Of a stretch of DNA of 17,907 bases, positions 1 to 7,496 are shown in pieces (position 1 is the first letter of the stretch; each line of letters starts with the position of its first letter). The notes below the pieces were generated by a model. It was not told where the DNA came from and made no database searches. It saw nothing but the letters and a program-made list of their open reading frames with translations. The stretch is from positions 1-17,907 of the forward strand of contig JBCCRH010000069.1 of assembly GCA_039208045.1 (NCBI GenBank). The letters run 5' to 3'. This DNA is from JBCCRH01 sp039208045. GTDB lineage: Bacteria > Bacteroidota > Bacteroidia > Chitinophagales > Saprospiraceae. The position numbers and the translations under genes were made by a program.

Positions 1-1
1 C

Positions 2-757
2 TGGTATAAGATGCTTACGGGCGAAGATATTAATGGCACGCCAAATCAGGTGTCTAAGTTTACAGGGCCTAATTCATTGGGTGATAGCCAGCTTTTTGAT
101 GATGGTGCACAGGTGGGGATTGGTACGACGGCGCCTACTGCTGGATATTTCTTGGATATTAATGGGTCGAGCCGGATAGGCGGTAGTGGCTTGGTGACGA
201 GCAATTTTACGGTGGAGGGCTTTACTAGCTTGCGTACTGCGACGATTGATGGATTGCTTACCATTAACAATCCGATGGCGCTTGATGTGAACGGTGCGGC
301 AGATATTAGCGGATCTACGCTGATTCGAGGCTTGCTGACAGTTGATAATAACGCGACTATTACGGGCGATGCTAATGTGGATGGCATTCTTACAGTGGGT
401 ACTACAAGTACGCCTGCATTGATGGGAACAGTGAATACTGCGGGGTACTCCTTATTTGTAGAAGGGGGTATTCTTACGGAAGAAGTGCTGGTGCGTTCAG
501 GCTGGGCCGACTATGTGTTTGAGGAGCAGTACAAGCTATTGCCTTTAGAAGAAGTGGAAGCACATATTGAAGAAAAAGGGTACCTGCCTGCGATGCCTTC
601 TGCGGAAGAAGTGGAGACGAATGGCTTGGAATTGCGCCAAGCGACCGTAGATCAGCAGGTAAAGATCGAGGAATTATTCTTGTACTTGATTGAGCTGAAT
701 AAGGAAGTGCAGGGCTTGAAAGCAGAGAATGCGGAGCTGAAAGCGCGCTTGAAGTAA
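2..757 (+). CDS. Tail-fibre-like surface protein, 3' part
   Basis: This is the C-terminal part of a larger protein. The frame is open to the first base of the window, so the first ATG at 11 is probably internal. The visible part has low-complexity beta-type repeats with a VGIGTTAP motif and recurring I-x-G-x-L-x-V-x-N/G units (such as GLLTVDNNATI and GILTVGTTS). This style is typical of Bacteroidota proteins annotated as tail-fibre-domain or hypothetical surface proteins. The last 85 or so residues read SGWADYVFEE, a Leu/Glu-rich segment and a closing coiled coil (QGLKAENAELKARLK), the usual end of this family and probably a trimerising stalk or chaperone-like tail. There is no T9SS sorting domain. 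The next gene starts 27 bases after the stop on the same strand, so the two may be co-transcribed. Family call is fairly safe; function is unknown. Confidence 0.75.
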   Translation, partial: WYKMLTGEDINGTPNQVSKFTGPNSLGDSQLFDDGAQVGIGTTAPTAGYFLDINGSSRIGGSGLVTSNFTVEGFTSLRTATIDGLLTINNPMALDVNGAADISGSTLIRGLLTVDNNATITGDANVDGILTVGTTSTPALMGTVNTAGYSLFVEGGILTEEVLVRSGWADYVFEEQYKLLPLEEVEAHIEEKGYLPAMPSAEEVETNGLELRQATVDQQVKIEELFLYLIELNKEVQGLKAENAELKARLK

Positions 758-784
758 TCGTAATCACCCCAAAAATTAAATCAA

Positions 785-3754
785 ATGAGAATTATAGGAA
801 TCATTAGTCTAATGGTGCTGCTGGGTGTTGCTGCGCAAGCCCAAAGGGCCTACTTAGAAATAGTTGAAAAAAATAAGCGCCTGCCTTTTGAGCAGATTGT
901 GGAGCGTGTAGAAGCCTACTACGCTGGCAGAGACAAAGGGCGCGGCACGGGATACAAGCAATTTAAGCGCTGGGAATACTACCATAGCCATCGCTTGACA
1001 CCAGATGGATATTTACAGAATGTACCATCGCGGGTATTGGATGAGTTTTTGAGCTTCCGCAATTATCGCTCGCTGGCGCCCGAGCTGAACTTTGATTGCC
1101 AGTGGGAAACGGTGGGTGGCACAGCTTACCAACAGATTTCTAATGGATATAATGGCGGTATCGGGCGTGTTAATGTGGTAGTGGCTGATCCTGCGGATAG
1201 TGATATTTTGTACGCAGGAACACCTGCTGGGGGGCTTTGGCGCACCACCAATGGCGGTGGCTGGAATCCTGCCGATCCGAGTGCTTCCTATTGGGAGCCT
1301 TTGACTGATGGCTTACCTGCCATTGGGGTATCGGGGGTAGCCATTGACCCTACTTCTCCTGAAAATAATCGAGTTATTTACATCCTTACAGGCGATGGTG
1401 ATGGTCGACATGTGCCTTCTTTGGGCGTTTTAAAATCATTTGATGGTGGCGATACTTGGTTCCAAACAGGGCTAACTTGGTCTGCTACAGAGTTGGCATA
1501 TGGCTACAAATTGGTGATGCATCCTACGGATCCCAATACGCTATACGCAGCTACTTCAAGAGGACTTTGGCGAACTACAGATGGCGGCTTGAATTGGACG
1601 AATGAGCAGAATGGACTGTTTACGGACATTGAATTTAAGCCCAATGATCCAGAGACGATCTACGCCGCAGAATGGACGCGATTTTTCCGAAGTACAGATG
1701 GCGGTGAAAACTGGGCTGCTTTGACGAACCCAGCGCCTAACTGTGGGATTACCAATCAGGGCACTCGCATGGCGATTGCGGTAACTCCAGCAGATGATGA
1801 GGTGGTGTATGTCTTGGTAGGAGGTACCCTAACGAATAATATGGGGAATGCTGTGCCTGGTACCTTCCGTGGGGTATATCGCTCTGATGATAGTGGCGAT
1901 TGTTTTACCCTACAGTCGACTACGCCCAACCTCTTAAACGGCCGATCTAACGGATCGGGAGCTCGGCACCAATCGGATTATGATTTGGTGATTGCAGTTT
2001 CTCCTACTGACGAAGATCAGGTGCATGTGGGGGGTATCAATACGTGGCGTAGTGGCGATGGGGGCGCTAGCTGGGTGCTCACTTCGTTTTGGCAAGAGCC
2101 GAGTGCAGGGGCAGGCAATTACACGCATGCGGACATACATTCGATGGAGTTTATTGGAAATACGCTCTTTGTGGGCTCTGACGGGGGCGTCTATAGCTCT
2201 ACGGATGATGCTGATAATTGGGGTAATCTTTCACAAGGACTCCGCATTACCCAGTTTTATCGCATTGCTGCTTTTACAGATGAGGACGACTACATAATGG
2301 GCGGTGCCCAAGATAATGGACTCAATCAGTTGGTAGATGGGGGCGCAGGCTATGGAAATCTGCTGCATTGGTTTGGGGCAGATGGCTTTGAGTGTTCTCC
2401 TGATGTGGCTAGTGATTTGATCTTTGGGTCTACCCAAAGAGGCTGTCTGCGGCGTTACTCGTATCCGGGGGGTGGCGTGCAGGATCTTACGGTTTTTCCG
2501 AATGTGGACTCCTGCGGTGGGGCATGGCTGACACCTCATTTTTTTGACGCTGCTAATGATGAAGTATGGGCAGGCTACCAAGATGTGTGGCGTAGTACGG
2601 ATGATGGTAATAATTGGACGAATATCTCCAATGGGGCTATCGGTACAGGGGTAGCCAACCACATGGCGCAAGCTCCCTCCGACGATAATGTAATCTATGT
2701 TTCCAAAGGCGCGCGCATTTTTCGTACCACAGATGGGGGCACTACTTGGGCCAATATCAGCTCTAATATTACGCCCCTCAACCAAAGGATCACCTATTTT
2801 ACGGTAGACCCTACAGATGCTAACCGAATTTGGTTGACACTTTCTGGATTTTTGGATAATAATAAGGTGTTTTTTAGAGATATGGGAACGGATGCGATTT
2901 GGACGAATATCACGGATAACTTACCCAATTTGCCCCCCAACTGTATTGTGTATGAAAATGGCAGTGCGGATGGCTTGTATGTGGGCTTGGATGTTGGGGT
3001 GTATTATCGTGATAATAACCTGAGCGAATGGGTGCTTTTTAGCAATGCGCTACCCAATGTGATTGTCAGTGAACTAGAGATTAACTACAGCACTGGAAAG
3101 CTTTATGCGGGTACCTTTGGCCGAGGCTTGTGGTGTACTGATCTGATCAGTAGCTGTAGCGAGCTGTGTTTGGATTGCCCTACTTTTGCCAATTTCCATT
3201 CTCAGCCCAACACCTATGCGACGGAAAATTGCATTGTCTCTACCGCAGTGGTTTATGAAGGAGCAGAGGTCAACTACGAAGCACAGAACTTCATTCATCT
3301 ACAAGAAAACTTCCATGTGCAAACGGATTTGGATGCGATATTTCATGCAGCGATCCGAAATTGTGATGTAGCGGATGCCAGAAGTCTACGCTTGGCCAAC
3401 CTCCGGCAGCTTCCTGGCTATTATGTTGGAGAGCTTGACGACTTACCTACTACAGCAGAAGAGGTGGCTACAGCTACCTTCGCCCCTGAGCAAACAGCTG
3501 AATATCAAGTTTATCCCAATCCGTCTTCAGGTAGACTAAATGTAGAACTGGATTTACGCGAAAGCGGCACAGTGACTATTGGCTTGTTTAATATTGTCGG
3601 GAAGCGGGTGAAAATGTTGGAAGTAGAAACGCCTTTTGACATGGGGCGTGCCGTGCGCACCTATGCTATTGATGAACTGCAGAATGGCACCTACATTTTA
3701 GAAATTACAGTATCAGGCCAATCGCAGGCGATGACGGTTGTGAAGTCGAGATAA
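785..3754 (+). CDS. Secreted Asp-box (BNR/VPS10-like) repeat protein with T9SS type A sorting domain
   Basis: A 989-residue exported protein. Residues 1-19 form a signal peptide (cleavage A-Q-A before Q20), which supports the ATG at 785. Residues about 130-785 carry many Asp-box repeats of the form [KR]-S/T-x-D-G-G-x-x-W: around 153-160, 217-225, 263-271, 302-310, 422-430, 603-611 and 647-655, with degenerate copies at 366-374 and 471-479. These mark a sortilin/BNR-type beta-propeller, often annotated as a glycosyl hydrolase. Asp boxes are structural, so enzymatic activity cannot be inferred. A Cys-containing segment at about 795-860 resembles the coathanger-stack modules found before sorting domains. 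Residues about 905-989 (VYPNPSSGRLNVEL to the end) are a T9SS type A sorting domain, so the product is expected on the cell surface or outside. A hairpin follows the stop. Confidence 0.9.
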   Translation: MRIIGIISLMVLLGVAAQAQRAYLEIVEKNKRLPFEQIVERVEAYYAGRDKGRGTGYKQFKRWEYYHSHRLTPDGYLQNVPSRVLDEFLSFRNYRSLAPELNFDCQWETVGGTAYQQISNGYNGGIGRVNVVVADPADSDILYAGTPAGGLWRTTNGGGWNPADPSASYWEPLTDGLPAIGVSGVAIDPTSPENNRVIYILTGDGDGRHVPSLGVLKSFDGGDTWFQTGLTWSATELAYGYKLVMHPTDPNTLYAATSRGLWRTTDGGLNWTNEQNGLFTDIEFKPNDPETIYAAEWTRFFRSTDGGENWAALTNPAPNCGITNQGTRMAIAVTPADDEVVYVLVGGTLTNNMGNAVPGTFRGVYRSDDSGDCFTLQSTTPNLLNGRSNGSGARHQSDYDLVIAVSPTDEDQVHVGGINTWRSGDGGASWVLTSFWQEPSAGAGNYTHADIHSMEFIGNTLFVGSDGGVYSSTDDADNWGNLSQGLRITQFYRIAAFTDEDDYIMGGAQDNGLNQLVDGGAGYGNLLHWFGADGFECSPDVASDLIFGSTQRGCLRRYSYPGGGVQDLTVFPNVDSCGGAWLTPHFFDAANDEVWAGYQDVWRSTDDGNNWTNISNGAIGTGVANHMAQAPSDDNVIYVSKGARIFRTTDGGTTWANISSNITPLNQRITYFTVDPTDANRIWLTLSGFLDNNKVFFRDMGTDAIWTNITDNLPNLPPNCIVYENGSADGLYVGLDVGVYYRDNNLSEWVLFSNALPNVIVSELEINYSTGKLYAGTFGRGLWCTDLISSCSELCLDCPTFANFHSQPNTYATENCIVSTAVVYEGAEVNYEAQNFIHLQENFHVQTDLDAIFHAAIRNCDVADARSLRLANLRQLPGYYVGELDDLPTTAEEVATATFAPEQTAEYQVYPNPSSGRLNVELDLRESGTVTIGLFNIVGKRVKMLEVETPFDMGRAVRTYAIDELQNGTYILEITVSGQSQAMTVVKSR

Positions 3755-3785
3755 AATGAAGTAATTGGTAGATAAGCTATGGTAT

Positions 3786-3824
3786 TCCCCACCATTTGAC
3801 AGATTTGTGTCAGATTGGTGGGGA
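3786..3824 (+). terminator. Hairpin terminator after the Asp-box gene
   Basis: The arms TCCCCACCA and TGGTGGGGA close a stem that continues inward to TGACA/TGTCA around the loop gatttg, with one internal mismatch zone. A loose T-rich stretch (ttttgattttt) follows. It begins about 30 bases after the stop at 3754. The stem is strong but the T tract is interrupted. Confidence 0.7.
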
Positions 3825-3825
3825 T

Positions 3826-3859
3826 TTTGATTTTTATGGCAATAAAAATTTTATCTTAG
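3826..3859 (+). promoter_or_regulatory. Possible promoter of the lipoprotein gene
   Basis: TTTG at 3826-3829 and TATCTTAG at 3852-3859 resemble the Bacteroidota -33 TTTG and -7 TAnnTTTG boxes. There is one mismatch in the -7 box and the spacing of 22 is slightly long. The first transcribed base would fall about 30 bases before the ATG at 3899. Weak evidence. Confidence 0.3.
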
Positions 3860-3898
3860 AGTGTATTAGCAATCTATTTATCCGAAAAAAATGTCGAT

Positions 3899-4522
3899 AT
3901 GAAATTAAAATTCTATACCCTTGCTACTTTACTGCTGGTTTGTTTGTTTGCCTTTTCTTCTTGTGAGAAAGAACAACTTATCCGAAATACACCAAGTGCG
4001 CAGCCTCTAGAAGGCCTAGACTACTTAAGGGCGATGAATACGCCTTCTATTTTATTCCAGTTCGAGGCCGTAAATACCTTTACAGGAGATCGCGAAGGCT
4101 GGTTGATTGATGAGGAGGGTAATCTTCGTACCTACGAAAATGCCGGAGGTGCCATTACGAGTATGAATACTGAAAGAGAGCTAAATAAGTTGCTAAATGC
4201 TTCAGCGGTAATAGAAGCCGTTGATGTAGATGCTTTGGTGGAGCATTTTCGTAATAATAGTAGTTTGGCTGCTTTAGCACTTACAAACGAGGCTACAAGT
4301 GTTACGTCAGATACAGAAATTAGCTACTATGGCTACCACATGCGCTATGCAGAGCAGCAGTGCTCTAGCTGTAACACCGTAGGTGCCAATAAGGAAACGA
4401 GCGATGCTTATATCGAACGTTTTGTATTAGAAAAAACGGGCGAGCAATTCTCGTACCGCGCGGATGAGCGGGCGCGTGCTGCCGTGGAGTGGTTGAAAGC
4501 GTTGGGAGAAAGCATGAACTAA
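3899..4522 (+). CDS. Small lipoprotein of unknown function
   Basis: A 207-residue protein with a lipoprotein signal: MKLK, a hydrophobic stretch, and a lipobox FSSC with the lipidated Cys at residue 22. It should be anchored in the cell envelope. I do not recognise the mature domain. It has an N-terminal part with FQFEAVNTFTGDREGW and LIDEEGNLRTYEN, which reads like a small beta unit reporting a value. An acidic helical middle follows, then a CSSC motif at about residues 151-154 (EQQCSSCNTVG), and finally a charged helix. The CxxC could be a disulfide or a metal site. The gene stands alone between two terminators, so it is probably a single transcription unit. The start is supported by the signal peptide. 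Confidence 0.8.
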   Translation: MKLKFYTLATLLLVCLFAFSSCEKEQLIRNTPSAQPLEGLDYLRAMNTPSILFQFEAVNTFTGDREGWLIDEEGNLRTYENAGGAITSMNTERELNKLLNASAVIEAVDVDALVEHFRNNSSLAALALTNEATSVTSDTEISYYGYHMRYAEQQCSSCNTVGANKETSDAYIERFVLEKTGEQFSYRADERARAAVEWLKALGESMN

Positions 4523-4560
4523 GTGAATCTATTTTTCAGGTAGGAGTGATCTTCTATCGG

Positions 4561-4604
4561 AAAGCCCAGTTTGAGCGATGGAACGCTTGAATTGGGCTTT
4601 TTTT
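4561..4604 (+). terminator. Strong rho-independent terminator
   Basis: A near-perfect 17-base stem has arms at 4561-4577 (AAAGCCCAGTTTGAGCG) and 4584-4600 (CGCTTGAATTGGGCTTT). The few non-Watson-Crick positions are mostly G-U. The loop is ATGGAA and the hairpin runs straight into a T7 tract. It lies 38 bases after the lipoprotein stop. Confidence 0.92.
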
Positions 4605-4798
4605 ATGTGCCGTTGTCACATCTTGGGGGATTTTGGGTTATAGGAGTGTACATTATATACAAGTTAGTTTAGTCATAAGCGACAGTAAATCAGGGACTTG
4701 CGCCTTCATAGGCGGGTTATATTCTTTGGGGTTGTCCTTATTGCTATTCACTGAAATACACTGGCCAGTGGTTTCTACTTTTTTGTAAACATCAAAAA
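4605..4798. other. Intergenic region with a 12-base palindrome
   Basis: No gene is seen here. It contains a small hairpin (CGCC at 4701-4704, GGCG at 4711-4714) and a perfect 12-base palindrome CACTGGCCAGTG at 4759-4770, whose last base is 28 bases before the ATG at 4799. No convincing TAnnTTTG box was found, so the promoter of the next gene is not identified. Confidence 0.45.
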
Positions 4799-7417
4799 AT
4801 GAAAATCATGAATTTAAGAGCACTTTTTTTTGTGATGGGCTGGCTCATCATAAGCCACTCAGTGATTTGGGGCCAAACGGGCTCACTTTATTCTACAAAG
4901 TCAACAGCGAAACATCAGGTTATGCGCAATGCAGATCAGACGTATGCTCACTTCCAATGGGTTCCTACAGAGGGAGCCACTTCTTATGATGTCCTTTTTC
5001 GAAATGTAAAAGATCAGGAATGGGAAAGATTCACTACGACAAAGACCAGCTTCACTGTTTCAGACTTAAATGTTCCGGCAAAATATCAATGGAGCATTAT
5101 TCCTAGAGGCGATGCTATTGAAACACTAGTAGAGTACAATATTGAGGAATTTTCTACCGCTTATAACAGTGCGCAAAAGGTAGGAAAGGATATGTTTGCC
5201 ATACTCATGGGATGGGATGGTTCCAAAGAAGAAGGCATGACACTGGGGCAATATATGCGAGAGAATCGGCCTTCTAATGTTTCAGAAGAAAGCGTGGAAA
5301 CCTTTATTCAGAATTACTATGGTGGAAGAATGCCAGAAAGTATTACAGATGAGCCATGTAACTGTCAGGTTTTTTTGCAAGATAATTTCATTCCAGATCC
5401 ATTTGACGATTTTCCACCTATAACAGAGGGGAGCTATACTCGTTATGGTACTGCGGATAATACAGGAGGACGCGAGGAGTTAGGTAGCGCAAAATATATG
5501 CAACGCAAGCTGGAGTCTAATTATGTTGTGAGCTATGGTGCAGCTAAGGACTTAAGCTTTAATTTGGAGGGGCGAGCAAATAATGGGCAGATAGATGCTT
5601 TTAATACTGATCCAAAGACAGATCAAACTTTTATTGTAGCAAAGTTTGTTTGTACAGGTGTTGATTGTGGCGACTGCCAAGACGCACAGCGTTTCGATGT
5701 ATGGGCTAAATATAATATAGATATGCAGTTTGACGAGTGGTTGGCTGGGCCTGGAGCTTATGGCATGACTTCACAGGATGCAGCTATGTTTATGGAAATC
5801 AGTAATGATGGTGTTGAGAATTTAGGAGAGCTCATCACAGGTATTATGAGACAGAGAGATGTAGCTATAAATCCAGATGCTTTGACGAATTGGCTAAATG
5901 TTTTTTCGACCACTTTTTCGCTGGCGAATAGTATATTTAATTTTGTTCCGGTTGGTAATGATGATGACGATGATAATAGTGGGTTAGACGAAGAAGCCAT
6001 AATTGGCAATATTACTGGTGTTATAGAAGCTTGGGTCAATGCTATTAATACGCCTACCTACGTAACGAATGTGAACGAAGGAGTTGATGTCACATCCCAA
6101 CAAGAGATATGGAAACACGAGACCTGCATTGAGCCTAATGGTTGGCGATGTTTTGCAGTAGTCACTTCGGGTAGATTAGGGTACACGGATGTATGGGGTA
6201 AGAAGGGATGGTCGTTTAGAACATGGGAGGGCGTTCCTCCTGATTTCAAAATTTCTGGGTATCAAAAGAGTGATATTGGCATGTCAATTACAGCAGTATA
6301 CGATCAGTCCTCGGACGATTCAGAATGTGCCAACTCATGCTGTTTCAATTCTATGGGTAAATGGCTATACTATTCTATGCGAGAGGATGACTTTTCTGTA
6401 CGTGGGGATATTCGGGGAATATTTGATGATATTGGGTGGGTCTACGCTGATGAATTTGTTCATTTTGAAAATCCTCCATCTCAGGGAAGTGATCTAGATT
6501 TTTATCAAGGGAATGCATCATTGGAAACGAACTTTGCATTAATAACAGTGGAAGAATCCTGTTGCGAGTCAGAATTACCACAGCTATCAGTTGACTACAC
6601 GGTAGATTGTCAGGCAATAGACTGTGGACCTGAACCACCAGGTCCATGGGATGATGAAATAGATAAGGACGAAAGGCCACTTATAAACGATAACTCATCT
6701 AATCGATTCACACCCGATCCACCGAATCCAGCTGAATGTTATCGTTTAGACTTCAGAATTGTTCTTCCAGAGGGTATTGGTAGCAACTACTTAGTACAAC
6801 TTTCTCGATACCACGAAGATGGAGGTATTACTACAGAGTGGTCAAATTTTTCGAATCCAGGTCCAGTTAATATTTACAATTTTTCTATTTCTCCATTTTA
6901 TCCTGAGTCAACCTACTACGTAACATTGAGAGTACCTGATAATTGTGGAAATATGATTACTGAAAACTTCCCTATTTCGTTTTCTTGTAATGGGCTAACT
7001 GGTGACACTCCTTCAGGATATCTTATTGGCTCTTCTACGAATGAGCTATTTCAGCAGACTAATGCTAATAGCATAGATATTGATGCATTCCAAGATGAGG
7101 GTCAGATGGAGGTAGAAAAACCAATAACCGATAATGGATTGAGGATTAATGAAAAAGTTGTTAGCGCATCTGCATTGGAATTATTTCCAAATCCTGCAAA
7201 AGATAGGCTCAATATTCGCCTAACAGAAACATTTAAAAGTGAAGAGGCTGTGATCGAACTCTTTAGTGCAAGTGGTCAATTATTGCAAACCTTTTCTATT
7301 GAACCAGCTCAAGATATACAAACCTTATCAGTAGCTAATCTAGCAAAAGGACTATACATGATACGTGCCCGCACGGCAAGTGGTCAAATGGAGGTTCAGA
7401 GAGTGATTATTCAATAG
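4799..7417 (+). CDS. Large secreted T9SS cargo with Fn3-like N-terminus, otherwise unrecognised
   Basis: An 872-residue exported protein. Residues 1-25 are a signal peptide (cleavage before Q26). An alternative start at Met4 would not change the export call. Residues about 45-120 look like a fibronectin type III unit (HFQWVPTEGATSYDVLFRN ... YQWSIIPRG). The middle, about 125-780, matches no family I can name. It has scattered Cys pairs (CNCQVF, CTGVDCGDC, CANSCC near 510, ESCCESE near 587), a poly-Asp run at about 387-392 that could bind calcium, and a late PDPPNPAECYRLDF segment that may open another Ig/Fn3-type unit. Residues about 792-872 (LFPNPAKDRLNI to the end) are a T9SS type A sorting domain. 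It therefore acts on the surface or outside the cell; its role is unknown. A terminator follows. Confidence 0.88.
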   Translation: MKIMNLRALFFVMGWLIISHSVIWGQTGSLYSTKSTAKHQVMRNADQTYAHFQWVPTEGATSYDVLFRNVKDQEWERFTTTKTSFTVSDLNVPAKYQWSIIPRGDAIETLVEYNIEEFSTAYNSAQKVGKDMFAILMGWDGSKEEGMTLGQYMRENRPSNVSEESVETFIQNYYGGRMPESITDEPCNCQVFLQDNFIPDPFDDFPPITEGSYTRYGTADNTGGREELGSAKYMQRKLESNYVVSYGAAKDLSFNLEGRANNGQIDAFNTDPKTDQTFIVAKFVCTGVDCGDCQDAQRFDVWAKYNIDMQFDEWLAGPGAYGMTSQDAAMFMEISNDGVENLGELITGIMRQRDVAINPDALTNWLNVFSTTFSLANSIFNFVPVGNDDDDDNSGLDEEAIIGNITGVIEAWVNAINTPTYVTNVNEGVDVTSQQEIWKHETCIEPNGWRCFAVVTSGRLGYTDVWGKKGWSFRTWEGVPPDFKISGYQKSDIGMSITAVYDQSSDDSECANSCCFNSMGKWLYYSMREDDFSVRGDIRGIFDDIGWVYADEFVHFENPPSQGSDLDFYQGNASLETNFALITVEESCCESELPQLSVDYTVDCQAIDCGPEPPGPWDDEIDKDERPLINDNSSNRFTPDPPNPAECYRLDFRIVLPEGIGSNYLVQLSRYHEDGGITTEWSNFSNPGPVNIYNFSISPFYPESTYYVTLRVPDNCGNMITENFPISFSCNGLTGDTPSGYLIGSSTNELFQQTNANSIDIDAFQDEGQMEVEKPITDNGLRINEKVVSASALELFPNPAKDRLNIRLTETFKSEEAVIELFSASGQLLQTFSIEPAQDIQTLSVANLAKGLYMIRARTASGQMEVQRVIIQ

Positions 7418-7467
7418 ACTCTAGTCCTTCTATTTAGTTGAAGAGCGTAATTTTTTTAATATATAAG

Positions 7468-7496
7468 GAGGTGCTGTTTATGCAGCCCTCTTTTTT
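7468..7496 (+). terminator. Terminator of the 4799-7417 gene
   Basis: The stem GAGG-GCTG/CAGC-CCTC has one bulged T and a six-base loop (tttatg), followed by TTTTTT at 7491-7496. It sits between two convergent genes and overlaps the last codons of the minus-strand CHAT gene (stop at 7478-7480). On the minus strand the stem lacks a following T run, so termination there is doubtful. Confidence 0.75.

Noticed and set aside
46..387. Minus-strand open frame opposite the tail-fibre-like gene
   Set aside because: Low-complexity antisense reading of repeats, with no start context and no family features; the plus-strand protein is convincing.
1200..2760. Asp-box repeats as evidence for a sialidase or other glycosidase
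   Set aside because: Asp boxes are structural propeller motifs; I could not identify catalytic residues, so no enzyme activity is claimed.
1934..3371. Several open frames on both strands inside the Asp-box gene
   Set aside because: All lie within the 989-residue protein, whose repeats and sorting domain fix the real frame.
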